From: Plecoglossus altivelis
Taxonomy: Eukaryota > Chordata > Actinopteri > Osmeriformes > Plecoglossidae
Length of the DNA stretch: 64,000 nt
Direction: 5' to 3'
Assembly: GCA_036571765.1 (NCBI GenBank)
Contig: BROE01000007.1
Coordinates: forward strand, 14,104,209-14,168,208
Shown here: one piece after another, positions 45,933 to 59,239 of the stretch
Layout of the letters: every line of letters begins with the position of its first letter
Numbering within the stretch: position 1 is the first letter of the stretch
Notes under the pieces: model-generated
The model's input: the letters and a program-made list of their open reading frames with translations, nothing else
The model's database searches: none
Told to the model about the DNA's origin: nothing
Made by a program: the position numbers and the translations under genes

Positions 45933-48900
45933 ACGAAGCCTGTGATTTAGTCAAGTTGATTTGTTTTGGTGGTGAGCAATTTAATTACAGAAGAACAGTG
46001 AAACTCACAATTGGCTGGAACAACTAGCTGGTGACAACAACAAATCTAATAGAAAAGCTATTATCTGCTCAGAATACAATTACTGGTGTTCCCGCTCTCA
46101 TCTGTCTTCAACTCGGAGTCAAAACGCCTGTTAGAACGAACGGGAGATGAATTAACAAAGGCAGTTAACTCCTCTAGCAACCTAACCGAGGGTTTATGTG
46201 AAACTGCATCCTTTACGCTGACCTTGAAATCTTATTAGTGTTCACGGGTGGTAAATGGGTGAGTAAAATGCATTCTTCCTGGACTTTGTGTTCTAGAGGG
46301 AGAAGAGGGCAAGAGCTGTGTGTGCCATGAAGTCTTGGCGTGTGCCGTGGGAGTGGTTAAGATACGACCTTTGAACTCTGCTGATCACCAAGACATCAGT
46401 CTGTCAGGTGGACTTGTAAGGAGGAGGAGATGCACAGGGAACAATGAAACACAAACAGTCGATTAAATGGCCACATACCTTGTTTGGAGTGCAAATCAAA
46501 TAGTGTTTTGTCTATTTAGCATTCTCCCTCAATTTCCTGTCCGTGAGAAAATACTTCCATTTCAAGTTGCCTTGGTAACCGCTGTGAGGCAGCACTGGTG
46601 TGTACTCTGACTGTTGCACACAATTTATGTGAATGCCTTTGAACTGTCTTTTATGAGATTTGACAAGTACATCTTGCTATGCAGAAGAATTCGTTTCGAT
46701 TCAAAGGTTTTGCTGTCGTTCTAACCTTGGAATTGCAGACTTTGAAAATCATTTTGATCTCGGACTCTGGTTGGTTATTGGTTCGGTGCATCTCAGCCTT
46801 CACTTCTTCTGTCTGTGTCGTCTGTTTGCACATCGAAGGAACTGTGCAATAATGGATTTGTTTCAATAACACGCAGTCAGTGGAAAAAATGAATTCAATA
46901 AACAATCTAGTGACTGTTATTTACGCTTGTACCCTAACTAAATAGGAACACTTGTTTACCCTCTGACTGACAAAAGCTTCCTTTGTGGAAAAGAAAACAT
47001 AGCATTTTAATTAGAAAACACGACGGGTAATGTATCATTGCCCACCTCTCATCCTTTCCATTTGCAGACCCCAAGAGTTTCATTTGACCCATTTAACCGA
47101 TGGCATACCCTTATCTTCTGAGATTCTCTTTCCCAACAACCCCATGTGTCTTCAATCCCATCGTATTACAGCCACCAGCCCAATAAATTCAGTCTGGCAT
47201 CAGGGGAAAAGCTGGGTAATTAGCTTGTGACAACGAGGGGGCGAGGGGGGGGGGCTGGAGAGGGGTTTCAGAACCCTGTGTCAACACAGCATGCTGTCCA
47301 CACAGTCCCATCAGGGCCTCAGAAACGCAACTTTTGTACGAGCGTTCGTCTATCATGCAGAGTGCAGAGGAGCGGTACGTGTGTTTTCCTGTCCTGTGGC
47401 AATAGACTTGGAAGCTGACATCATTCCCAAGGGAAGGCAGGAAAGGCTGCGGTTTCGGATTCTGTTTTTCCACGCGGTATTTTTAACCACGGTCAAAGGA
47501 GGTTCGGTTATCGTAACTGTTTCTCCTTGAGGGAGCTTTGCGGTGGGCTCACGTTATTCGATCAGCCTGCCTCATTTTCTGAATGTGCCTTAAAACGGCA
47601 TCGTGAAAATGCTGCCAACGAACGCGAAGATGGATGGATATCCGGTAAACTCCGGTAAACTGACGAACCGGGTTTGAATTTTACAATGCAGTGATTTAAA
47701 GTAATGAGGTCTGGTAGCACCGAGAGATAACGTCTCTGCCGGTCCCATTACGGCGAGAGCAGCGCTGGCTCTGTAACAGGGGCTCATTACAGCTGCCAGA
47801 TCTCTCCACCACATCACCATCAGCGCCATGACGACGGCTGGAGAGAGGGTATCACCTGTGACCTATGCCACTGTGTTGAGGATATGGGAGCTCATTACAA
47901 TGAGACTGCTGAGAGGAAATTGGAAAAAGGGTAAAAGTTTGACCTGTGTAGAGATGGATTCCTTCGCCCTCAGACTCACTTCACCATTGGAACTTTTAAA
48001 CAGACAGTCTTTTCTTCGCCTGCTGTACCTTTTCCAAGATAGGGTTGTTTTGAAAGTAGTAAGCGTATACGTATCCCTTTATAGGAGTACGTTTGAAAAG
48101 ATTGGGTGACGATTGAAAACGTCTGATCTTTTAATAAATCTTACTAGTGTATTGTTTGGAAGGAACACATAACGAAGGATTAAGGTGCAAGATCAGATGT
48201 AAAAAATATCTTCCTTCTGAAGTTGTGATGTACCCTCATTTCATACCCAGTCGTGCTTACTTGTTCAGTCTACAGTACAATCTAATACTAAAACAGTCAT
48301 TGCTGACTCCAACTGTCATGTTCCACGGTAGGAAAGTTAACACTGAGATCAAAGCCTTTTCTATCTGTCTTTCTGCTCCAGTTTTACACATGCGGATGTC
48401 TCCTTTCAAACATACTTTTGATCTCGTCGAAAGAGCAACGCAAAAGGCCTAAGAAGTCTGATGAGGTTGATTGCTCATGTGTCGCTCTGGACTTGATCTG
48501 AGGCGCGAAGGAGAGAAGCTTCTCTTTATTCTGTTTCCTGGGAGACCTCGGTCTCTTCATCTCCATTTTTACTTCCCATTTCCCTTTTGACAAAAAATGG
48601 CGCTCATTGCGCGCATTCCAGGAAACCTGAACGATCGAAGGTTTCCATGCTGAGATACCAAGAGAAGTGCCAGGATGCAAACACAAAAATAATAGCAAAC
48701 AGGTCTTAGTGGATTGTCAATTGGCACTTGAGTTTGTAAGATAAATCTAAGCTGCTTTCTAAAGAAACCCACCGCTGTAATGGTGGCCATGGAGACAGGG
48801 ACTAAGATAATAGACACTCACCCGACACTGATACAGACACGGAACATTGGAGCAACCAAATGGATTTATTTCCTTAATGGTTGAGGTGCTATGTACACAC

Positions 48901-49936
48901 ATATGCCAGACTACAAGGACACTGCAGGTTTTACACTTCATTGCAAACAGATGGACACCTCATATTAAATAACTCCTTTCACAATCCCAACGTGCTTTTT
49001 CTTCGTCCAGCTTGCAGAATGTAACGGCGCTGCTTGCGTTCCGCGTCCATTTGAGGCAGCTGAGTCTCGTAGGCTGTCAGGATAACACTGGCGTGAGCGG
49101 CACAGGCCACATGTCACATTAAATGAGCCAGCAAAGCCCCCCCTCCCCCCCTCCCTCCCTCCCCTCCCTCCCCTCCCTCACACACACTGATTATACAAGC
49201 TCATGCTGCACATCACTGCCAACAACATGAAACAGGAGCTAGATTACACCAGCAACATCCATGGGAGTTTACTTCTTTTGAAATCATCTTTTTTTTTTAT
49301 ATACATATTTTTAATCCTGTACATGACTTGATAGTTGTAAATTCCCTAACGGCTTGTGTTTAATCTTATTTTATAGAACTTTAATGGCTACAGCTGTTCA
49401 TGTGCTGTTGACACAGGGTTCCTCTAGAACTTTACAAGGCAGTTCTCTTCCCCCAAAACCACCGTACTGGTCTCAAGATCCTTCTAATCAAGATAAACAA
49501 ACCATGACGATGTTCCATCCTTCGGACATTTTGCTCAGTTAGACGTTATAGAGTAACATTTGTAAGAACGTTTATCGAACTACGGAACATGACTATTTTC
49601 ACCACACAGTCCAGGGTTTGAAAGTGTGCGTTCCAGTTATTAGAAGAAAACAAGCCGTCTGTCAATCTAATAGGTGAACAGAGCAGAAGAAGAGTGCAGC
49701 CTGTGTGGTGAAGCAACGTGTTACAGATGTTACAACATGTTACAGATGGCGCTCCATGTTTCAGTCATCTTGCCCTGTCTGCATGTACCAAGCTTACTGA
49801 CCGACTACGAGGAAGACGAGTAACACAAATGAATGATCTTGCGACACACTTAACACGTTCGACCTCTGTCTATCACGTGATCTTTAAGAAGCCAGGAAAT
49901 AATGCCAAAAACCAACCCCTGGAGCTCGTTTGAGAT
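45933..49936. other. Intergenic region between convergent exoc7 and galr2
   Basis: About 4 kb, unusually free of tandem repeats for this window apart from a C-rich CCCTCCCT tract at 49140-49180. I see no convincing exon. The sequence is unique and AT-rich with several TAAT motifs (for example around 47200-47230 and 47780-47900). Part of the left end of this region must be galr2 3' UTR, since galr2 is transcribed toward it. Confidence 0.5.
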
Positions 49937-51351
49937 TTACACCGTGTGTTTCTTGGAAGCGGTATTTTCCGGTGCTGTCTGGTGTTGGTGTGGTAGCATC
50001 ACGGTGTCTCTCGGCTCGCTGGAGATTGGACTCACGTTTCTGCTGACGCTGCAAACAGGATCCTGCCTGGTGTTGCGCTCCACCTGCAGGCCCGTCTTCA
50101 GCCCGTGCTTGTCTTCAGCAGACCCGTTCTGAGGCTGGCTCTGATTGGATGTCTCACTGGACCCGCCCTCCACGCAGCTGACTGTGTGGACCGCCTGAAC
50201 CACATGCACCTTGTTGACCACCCTCTTCCGGAAGGCGCAGCCGAACACCTTTCGGAAGCCTTTGCGGAAGTGTTTGGAGACGAGGGCGTAGACGATGGGG
50301 TTGAGGCAGGAGTTAGCGTAAGCCACCAGGTGCGAGAGGATGCGGAGGACGTAGGTGACGTGGTTCAGAGGGAAGCGTCCGGACCACATGCAGAGAAGGA
50401 CCAGGTGATGAGGAAGCCAGCAGAGGCAAAACAGCACGGCTACGATGATGATCATCTTAGTGACCTTCCGCTTGGCTCGTCTGCTCTCTGACATATCCTT
50501 CATGGGGTCCACGGTGGTCCATAGGTAACGGATGGTGCGTGCGTAGGTCAGGCTGAGAACCAGAACAGGGAGGAGGTAACCAAACACGAAGGTGCAGACA
50601 TCCATGGCCCTGCGTTGCCGGGCCTCCCATGCCGGGATGCAGAGCACGCTACCATCCAGGTTGATCAGCTGGTAATAGCTGAGGTAAGGGCAGGAGAACA
50701 CCAGGGATGTGCCCCACACCAGGCAGATGGATGTGAGAGCGTTCCTGGGTGTCCTCATCTCTCTGGACCGCAGAGGGTAACGGATGGCTAAGTACCTGTC
50801 ATACAGAGGACGAGTAGCAAGACAAACGCACTATCATTTATTGTGCTTTACGTCATCTGTTATTTTTACGTAGATGAGAACAGAGCGCATTTGGTCAAAA
50901 CCATTCAAATTGACATCCTATAAACACACACGCTTGTTTTTTTTGTAAACGCTAGAGAAATAAGATTCTTTAAAGTCATAAGTTCTAGAATCCAGTACAA
51001 CAACACGCACCTGTCAAGCGATACCGCCACCAGCGTAAAGATACTTGCGTACATGGTCAGGAAAATGATGAAGTGTACCACCTTGCACACGAAAGAACCA
51101 AAGACCCACTCGTCCAAGGTGTAGATTGTGGCTTGAAAAGGAACGCAGAAAACAATGAAACACAAGTCGGCCACTCCAAGGTTCAGGATAAATAAGTTCG
51201 TTGTTTTCATCTGTCCGTTACGTAGCAGAACTGCAAGAACCAGGCAATTTCCCACGGTGCCGACCAAGAAAATAAGCGAAAAAACCAGAGAAATGATAAC
51301 AGACTCAGGTTTCCAGTTCGTCGAAGAGTGGTTCAGCGAAGAAGTGTTCAT
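49937..51351 (-). CDS. galr2: Galanin receptor 2
   Basis: GALR2 is a class A G-protein-coupled receptor for galanin, mainly Gq/11-coupled, in neurons and endocrine cells. Two exons give 399 residues: 51351-51011 and 50795-49937. The 215-bp intron splits the arginine codon of the DRY motif at the end of TM3 (D113-R114-Y115), the known position in GALR2/GALR3. I chose MNTSSLNHSSTNW as start because it aligns with the mammalian start and has two N-glycosylation sequons; an upstream in-frame ATG at 51462 would add 37 residues unlike the family. Blocks seen are IFLVGTVGNCLVLAVLLRNG, TTNLFILNLGVADLCFI, DRYLAIRYPL, DVCTFVFGYLLPVLVLSLTY, FCLCWLPHH and NPIVYALVSKHFRKGF. The C-terminal tail is long and serine-rich. 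The a/b paralogue is not determined. Confidence 0.96.
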
Positions 51352-51653
51352 GTTCGTATTTGGAAAAAGTACCTCTTTTTTACTATTAAGAAAGACTTTA
51401 ATATTAAACGCCAGCGCTCTCATCTTTATATGCTGCCACTTTGAAGATCCAGTCCGCAACAAACTTGAAATCTTCTCCCCTCTGACTGAAGATTTTGGCG
51501 TTCACCACTTCCCAGTTAAATAGAACCTAGCTATGCGCATTTGACATTTGTGTAATTTACATCAGAGGCGACAAGACACCTTTTTTGCTGGTACATGATG
51601 CTGTAGTCAGCGCCTATCTGAAAGAACAGGCTAACGATTTGAGTTTAGACCCC

Positions 51654-51691
<38 letters not shown>

Positions 51692-51727
51692 NNNNNNNNN
51701 NNNNNNNNNNNNNNNNNNNNNNNNNNN
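51692..51727. other. Assembly gap (36 N)
   Basis: A run of N directly after a (TC)n microsatellite and before a poly-A run. True length unknown. It lies upstream of galr2, possibly within its promoter region. Confidence 0.99.
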
Positions 51728-52189
51728 AAAAAAAAAAAAAAAGTAAACACTACTGAATGTGTTGGTTTTTATTTCACAATTTGAAATTAAAATAATGATC
51801 ATGTAAAAAAATTTTTTTTAAACTATCCAAAAAATACAGGTTCGCAAATTTAGGTTGTCTCAGTTAAAAAATAATTTGAAATTGAATCCCATAGTTTTTG
51901 CTGGAAAGAAAAATGCTGATTATAATGTCCAAGATAGCATTAAGTGTACTGTTTCCCTCAAAACAGACAGTAGGTACTTCAGTAAGAACGCAGGCTGCGC
52001 TTGTATGATTGATCTGCATGTATGACTGCCTCTCCTATGGTGATGTGTAAAGGCAAGTGCACAGGTAAAGTAATGGGTGTTAGTCATAGGGGGCGTGAGG
52101 CATTGTCACGGCTCCGCTGGGGCAGGTCAAAGGGGGCGGGAGGGGGGAGGGAGCGGTGAAACTCAGAACCGGGGATAGATGTCCACACG

Positions 52190-52415
52190 AGACGCTTTGG
52201 TGAAACCTGTTTGCTCATGTCACGGTGTTTTGCGATCTCTCATCTGCCGTGCAGCGGGTGACACCACGCTGCTCCGGGTGTATGTTCACTGTGTGTGTGC
52301 GGTTGCCCACTACTCACTACTGTGTGTGCACTTGGATGGGTTAAATGCAGAGGTAAAATTTCGAGTATGGGTAAGCATACTTGACAATACGTCACTTCAC
52401 TTCACTTCACTATAG
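52190..52415 (+). repeat. SINE remnant
   Basis: CACTGTGTGTGTGCGGTTGC, GTGTGCACTTGGATGGGTTA and AATGCAGAGGTAAAATTTCG, ending in a CACTTCACTTCACTTCACT tail. It is the same family as 50-420. The region 52416-53100 carries one 91-codon frame without recognisable similarity. Confidence 0.65.
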
Positions 52416-53109
52416 GCTGATTCGGTAGAATTCCTGGAGGAAATCCGACCAATCACAGCTGCGTCGTCCGCATATTTTACGAGGCATTGGTCTGCGATTA
52501 GTAACCCTACTGACACGTTTGATAATAATGCAATAATTCTTACTAGTGTCAAGTGGACTAAACTGAGCTGTTACAACTGAAAAACAATGGACAAATTCCC
52601 ACTCATTATCCAGTCTATGGATTCAACAACTTGTGCGCCCTCTGCTGGTAGAATGGGAGAAGTGTGAAACGGGTCGTGAAATAGTTAAACTGTGCATCGC
52701 GAACACAGCAGGTTTTTGTATGCTGAATAAAAACGCTGGTTCGTGTTAAAGCTATTCAGCATTTTCTATATTTGTTTGTGATATGTGTTGATAGGTGGCT
52801 AAGCTAAAATCAAGGCCCCTGGCTTCTGGCTCTTTGCCCCTGATCCCAGTAGCTGTAACCCCATCTGTCTATCTCAAGACCTGGGCCCCCTTGGTTATTA
52901 AAGTAGCAGCCAAACTGGCCAGAGATCAGTCTAGTATCCGGTCTAGCCTAGTTGAGCTCCAGGGCTCAGTACCATGTGGGCCCCACTTCCCTGACACACT
53001 TCCCCCAGAGAGAGACCTCCTAGTCGGGCAGACATTCCTCAGTCTGAGTCCCTCCATCCTCACTCTCTGACTCACGTTTTTCCACCACTATAAATACTCA
53101 CACAAGGGC

Positions 53110-53143
53110 ATATTAACCTAGACACACACACTCGCACTGAGAC

Positions 53144-53178
<35 letters not shown>

Positions 53179-53215
53179 CACGCACGCACGCACACACACA
53201 CACACACACACACAG
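53110..53215. repeat. (CA)n microsatellite
   Basis: CA repeat with ACAAACACAC and ACGCACGCACGC interruptions. Confidence 0.95.
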
Positions 53216-53549
53216 ATGTACGGGAAAATGTGACAATTTCACCAGACTTAATTAAAAGTCTCTTCTTTTTATAATCTGGGTAATCAGGAAGAATTATATT
53301 TCTCCAGGAACTTGTTTGTTTTTCGTGGGACTTTACCAAGAGCTGGTGTTACACATCGAGCCAGCAGGGGGCAGCAAGCTCATGGTGAATGGTCTGACAC
53401 AGTAAGCTTCATCTGTATGGCTCCACTACTAGACGTCAGGCTTGGCTCATCATGGTTTTCCCTGCTGTTGGTTTTGGGTACTGGTTCTGATCTTAGTAAT
53501 ATGCCTAGTTGTAGTAATCTCATGTCCCCTTCCTGATCTGGATCTGGTC

Positions 53550-53872
53550 TGGTCCTGGTCTAGCCTGGTCCTGGTCTTGATTTAGTTTTGCTCTGGTCTA
53601 ATCTGGTTCTAGTCCTGGCCCTGGCCCTGGTCCTGGCCCTGGTCCTGGTCCTGTTCCTGATCTTGGTTCTAGTCCTGGCCCTGGTCCTGGTCGTGGATTT
53701 AGCACTGGCCCTGGTCCTGGTCCTGGTCCTGGTTGTGGTCCTGGTCCTGGTTCTGGTTCTGGTCCTGGTCGTTGCCCTGGCTGTAGTTCTGGCCCCGGTC
53801 CTGGTTGTGGACCTAGCACAGGCCCCGGTCCTGGCCCTGGTCCTGGTCCTGGTTCTGGTCCTGGACCTTGTA
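53550..53872. repeat. CTGGTC minisatellite
   Basis: Six-base units CTGGTC/CTGGCC/CTGGTT in higher-order arrays for about 320 bases. Leucine/valine-rich and proline/glycine-rich frames are composition artefacts. Confidence 0.93.
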
Positions 53873-54955
53873 TATCTTCCCAGTAGCCATAGGAGTCAGG
53901 GTTTCCACAGAGCCATCTGTTTACATTTCTAGAAAGGTTAATAAAGTAAAATGATGGGAAGGCTATAAATACCTCTGTAATGGAAAGTCATGGAGTTGAA
54001 TGTGTTCTGTGTGTCAATATTGCCACTGGTGATAACCCTATGTGGGCTCCATGCATGCAGAGTACCAGCATGTCCTGATATGTGTGCAGACCACACAACA
54101 AATAGCGCTTTTTCATTAGGGAGGCACATGTTGTTCCTCCAGTAGTTTAAAGGTGAAACTTTTAAGTACAGTCCTCTTTCATGATACCTTAATTTCTGCT
54201 CTCGCCTCCCCGTGCCAGCCACCCCCTGCAAGTGTGTAGCGCCTGAGGGTGTTAGGGATGTGTGTGTGAGGGGGGGACGGGGTGGTTATCTTGGAGGGAG
54301 GGGGGACCACACCAGTACTGCTCAAGCAGAGCCTATCTGAACCCTCCCCCCCTCCCCCTCCGCCCCCCCTCCTTTCCTCCCCCAGGGAGGAAATGATATC
54401 ATGGCCCAGACAGGCTGTGTGGTACGGGTTCAAAGCCTCCAAGGTGTGAGAGGTAACCAGTCAGGACAGGCAGACCCATGGCAGTCACACATGGAAATAT
54501 TTGAACTGGAATCATTAGGATTCGTTAAAGCTTGTGTTGACTGAGCCGGCAGAAGCAGAGCTGGTGTGCTGGTGATGAAAGAATAAGATGGATTGCGTAA
54601 TTCCTGTCAATTTAACAGCATGAGACACAGTGACCTTGCGATGACTCATTCTAATGGTCCAATAATGCACTGTCCATTTAAAAAAAATAAGACCAAAAAA
54701 AAAGTTCCATCTTTTTAGCGCAGTAACATTTCAACAAATGGCTCAGAGCGTGCAATTACCGACTGATGTCATTTGCTTTGAATTTCTGATATGGAAGAGG
54801 TGAATGTTTCTTGGTCATCTCGTTGATTTAAATAACATTTGCGGTGGACCGGCAAACCAGGAAGCTGTGTTTCATCAGCAGCGCGTGTGTGGGCCGACCA
54901 GACTGAAAGCATGAATGGCGATGGCACTTAGTCCTTCTTCCTCCTCTCAGCCGCA

Positions 54956-55815
54956 ACCCACACACTCCGACTCCTTCATTCACTCTGACTCAACCCAAAC
55001 ACCCTGACTCCTTCATTCACTATGACTGAACCCAAACACCCTGACTCCTTCATTCACTATGACTGAACCCACACACCCAAACTCCTTCATTCACTATGAC
55101 TGAACCCAAACACCCCAAGTCCTTCATTCACTATGACTGAACCCAAACACCCCAAGTCCTTCATTCACTATGACTGAACCCAAACACCCTGACTCCTTCA
55201 TTCACTATGACTGAACCCAAACACCCTGACTCCTTCATTCACTATGACTGAACCCAAACACCCTGACTCCTTCATTCACTATGACTGAACCCAAACACCC
55301 TGACTCCGTCATTCACTATGACTGAACCCAAACACCCTGACTCCTTCATTCACTATGACTTAACCCAAACACCCCAAGTCCTTCATTCACTATGACTGAA
55401 CCCAAACACCCCAAGTCCTTCATTCACTATGACTGAACCCAAACACCCTGACTCCGTCATTCACTATGACTGAACCCAAACACCCTGACTCCGTCATTCA
55501 CTATGACTGAACCCAAACACCCTGACTCCTTCATTCACTATGACTGAACCCAAACACCCTGACTCCTTCATTCACTATGACTTAACCCAAACACCCCAAG
55601 TCCTTCATTCACTATGACTGAACCCAAACACCCTGACTCCTTCATTCACTATGACTGAACCCAAACACCCTGACTCCTTCATTCACTATGACTGAACCCA
55701 AACACCCTGACTCCTTCATTCACTATGACTTAACCCAAACACCCTGACTCCTTCATTCACTATGACTCAACCCAAACACCCTGACTCCTTCATTCACTAT
55801 GACTCAACCCACAAG
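54956..55815. repeat. 37-bp minisatellite
   Basis: About 23 copies of a 37-base unit (CATTCACTATGACTGAACCC followed by AAACACCCTGACTCCTT) with CCAAGTCC and TCCGTC variants that themselves recur in blocks, indicating higher-order duplication. A G-rich run follows at 55848-55884. The unique sequence between 53873 and 54955 is listed among the findings. Confidence 0.96.
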
Positions 55816-57219
55816 AATCAACACTTGCAGAAAGCCGGGCTACGCGAGAGGGGGGGCGGCGGGGGCGGGCAGGGGGGGGGGGGGTTGACCTCAAAAACAT
55901 CATCACAGAGATAAACTCTTTGGTAACGCTGGCGTTTGGAACCCGTTCACACACGGTGCTACATCCTCCCTTGCTCTGAGCTGCCCTTCCCTTGCTCTGA
56001 GCTGCCCCTCCGTCCTGATAGGCGTGCACTTTATAAATAGCGTGCGCTTTTAATATGCGCGTGTGTCCAGTGGATTACGTCAGTGCTTAGGGAGAAAGGC
56101 TCAAGGAGTGTTTCATTATAAACCTGTACCATTAAAATCTCGCTGGCTTGAGTCTGGCTGTTGGCTTCCACGTACTTCTTCAACTTTTACGAGAGCGGTC
56201 ATAATTGTGAATCGATGGGGAAGCGGACACGCAGGCGCTCTGCTACGAGAGCGGTGCCACGATCTCACGGACAACAGGTAGTGCGTTCGGTCGCCGCCGC
56301 CGCCGTTTGCGCCGCGCTCGTTGTGGACTCGACCGACAGCGACTCCGGTTCAAAGGTCACAGGGGTCAAGAGGTCGTAGGTGCAGGTGCTTCAGAGGGGC
56401 CTGGAGGAGAAGAAGCAGGGGTAAGAGGTGGACGGGGTCAGAGGGGCGGCGGAGGAGGCAGGAGGCGGTGGGAGTGGAGTACAACCACAATCACGCAAGC
56501 TGTGTGTGGTTTCATTCTCCTTGCCAATACCTCTCACTCTCCGCGTCCCAGACTTTCTCCCAGGGCTATCCAATCCCGCCGCCAGCCACGCTAGCCCCCG
56601 CTGGCCCCTGCCCCCCCCTCCTCCGCCTCTCCCCCATCCCACCCCCCTCTCCACCCCCATCCCCACTCTCATGGCGCGCACAAATGGTTTTAATAAGAAT
56701 CCTGCACGGCCGGGCTTATGGCTGCAGATGAAATCCCGAAGAGTGATAGTTTACTTAGCCTAAATAGCCCCGATTAGACAAATTGAAACATTGTTGTTAT
56801 GCGGTGGAAACTCAAAGATCTATTGGCCTGAGACTGTTCACCCCACACCGGAAAAGACTGTGCTGAAGACTTTCGTCATGCAAAAGCCACAAGGGTCTGG
56901 ATCGGGTGGAAAAAAACAACAACATCATCAACAGAAACTAAACACTGAAACTGTATATGAAAATCTTCAAAATAGGATACTCAAAGGAGACAGGCACACG
57001 CGACTGGTGCTCCTGTAAGTACTGAAAAACATCTCGACCGCAAACGTTCGGTCTCTTGCCTCGGAATTTCTCATGATGTCACATTTTCCTCTCCCACTGC
57101 CGGCTACGCCAGCTCCTCACCTGGCATCGTATCAAAGGGCCTCGTTGTGCAACTTCGCAGTCGAGTCTAAAGTTGCATGACAACACGCCATCGTAATTGA
57201 AGTGTCCGAAAAAATACGG

Positions 57220-57330
57220 GAAAGTTCAAGCTCGCGGTTTGAGCGCTTGACCCCCAGATGAAGAAGGTTGCAGGTTTATATCCTAACCCTCTACTGTACT
57301 GTCGCTAAAACATCTAAGGTTGAGCCCGGA
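57220..57330 (+). repeat. Possible degraded tRNA-derived SINE
   Basis: GGTTGCAGGTTTATATCC near 57268 resembles a B-box (GGTTCGAATCC type), preceded by GCGGTTTGAGCGCTTGACCC. Weak match; may be chance. Confidence 0.3.
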
Positions 57331-57624
57331 TGCATTTATATTTCAATCCATATTGTGTTAATTTAAACAAAGCATATCTACTGTCCGGTCTTGGAAATGG
57401 TTAGTAAGACTGGCTGTTTACAGTCAGCTGCTGTCTCATCTCAGGTTAAAGCGATACATCGGAGAAGTCAATACTGAAGTCTATCAAGGCAGTTGACTGT
57501 CTGAATAGAGATGTGTGAGAACACACACAGTCACACGCTGTAACTGTACACCAAAACGATTCTTCCAGACTAGAAATAAAGTAGTGGCAGAGACTCATAA
57601 CTTCAGCAGCCCCATCCACCATAC

Positions 57625-57639
57625 ACACACGCACACATA

Positions 57640-57713
<74 letters not shown>

Positions 57714-57770
57714 CATCCCACACACACAAATACACACCCCCACACACTCCCACACGCACACTAGAAAAGT
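57625..57770. repeat. (CA)n microsatellite
   Basis: CA repeat of about 145 bases with TACACACAC and CCCACACAC variants. The sequence between here and 58380 has no supported gene. Confidence 0.95.
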
Positions 57771-58379
57771 ACAGCAGGCCTGCCAGGATCGGTTCAGCTC
57801 TGAGAGACTATCATGTTAACCAGACTAAATAGATATTTCCAACATGCTCATAAACACGTCTCATCTGCCACAATATGAACCACTATATGCTAGTGACAGT
57901 CCGAAGTACTGTATCAGGTTGACATGGTGTACACGACCCAAGGTTGCCATGACGAGACCCAAGGTTGCCATGACGAAACCCCGTCTCTCACAGACTACAC
58001 AGCTGCTTTAGCCTCCGACAACAAGCCATTTACCCTCCGTTCAAGGCAAGGTGATTGGACCTTCAGCTCCAGCAGTCTGTTCTTTGAACCAGGGTCGGCA
58101 TGTCCCTAGGGTGGTCGGGGCGGTGCAGGGCCGCGTTTGGCAAACGTTCTAAGTCTGAAGGTTGCGCTGCGCTGGCTGGCCGGCTGGCGGTCCGCCTGCC
58201 AAGCGGCCCCCAGAACGATAACGACGTTTCCGAGCTGTTTCGTCTTCTTGTCGGCGTCTGGAATGAGAGAGCACACCTGCAAACATGTCGTGAACACTTG
58301 GAAAGGCTCCGTCGCACGACACGGCCTTTTGCATTCATTAACTACCCCTCCTCCAGGCTCTTTACTTCCTGAGACTGCA

Positions 58380-59090
58380 CTGCACACACACACACACACA
58401 CACACACATGTACACACACACACATGTACACACACACACCAAACACACACCAAACACACATGTACACACACACACCAAACACACACACACACACATACAC
58501 ACACACAACACACACACACACACACACCAAACACACACACACCAAACAATACACACAGCACACCAAACACACACAAAACCCCCAGTACCGCACCACACAA
58601 CACACACCAACACACACACACCAACACCCACACACACCAAAACACACATACACCACGCAAACACATACATACACAAATACACACTACACTCACGTACACA
58701 CACATGTACACAACACACACAACCACAACGTAACCACACCAAACACACACACACACTCTAAGTCTAACACCACTCACACACACACCCAACACCACACACC
58801 AAACACATACACACACATCAAACACAAACCACACCAACACACCACACACACACAACTCACGTAACACACACAACAAACATAACACACAAACACACACAAA
58901 CATACACACACCACACACAAACAAACACTACACACACACAACACTCCGTAACACACATGTACACACACACACCAAACACACACGTACACACACACACCAA
59001 ACACACACACACACACACTCACGTACACACACATACCAAACCACACACACACACACACACACATACACTACACACAGACATACACACACT
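58380..59090. repeat. Long CA-rich tract (about 710 bp)
   Basis: CACACA with ACCAAACACAC, ATGTACACAC and irregular one-base interruptions. The irregular part (58550-58940) looks noisier than the ends, which may reflect uncorrected reads. Confidence 0.95.
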
Positions 59091-59239
59091 GTTCACACAT
59101 GCAAAGCTTTGAGGGGGTATGAAAGACCAGGACTAACAGTAATTGCAGCTAAATCAAGGCGCTGCAGTTGAATCTTGCCCCAAATCACCCACAGCTCTGT
59201 CGGCATTGTCCTGGTGTCTAGAAAATGTGACGTGTGTTC

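Noticed and set aside
52795..53070. 91-codon frame MAKLKSRPLASGS...
   Set aside because: No recognisable domain, no splice context; possibly an old repeat fragment.
56791..57018. Possible exon ending TGCTCCTGTAAGT
   Set aside because: A donor-like site follows a low-complexity Gln/His frame, but no acceptor or neighbouring exon supports it.
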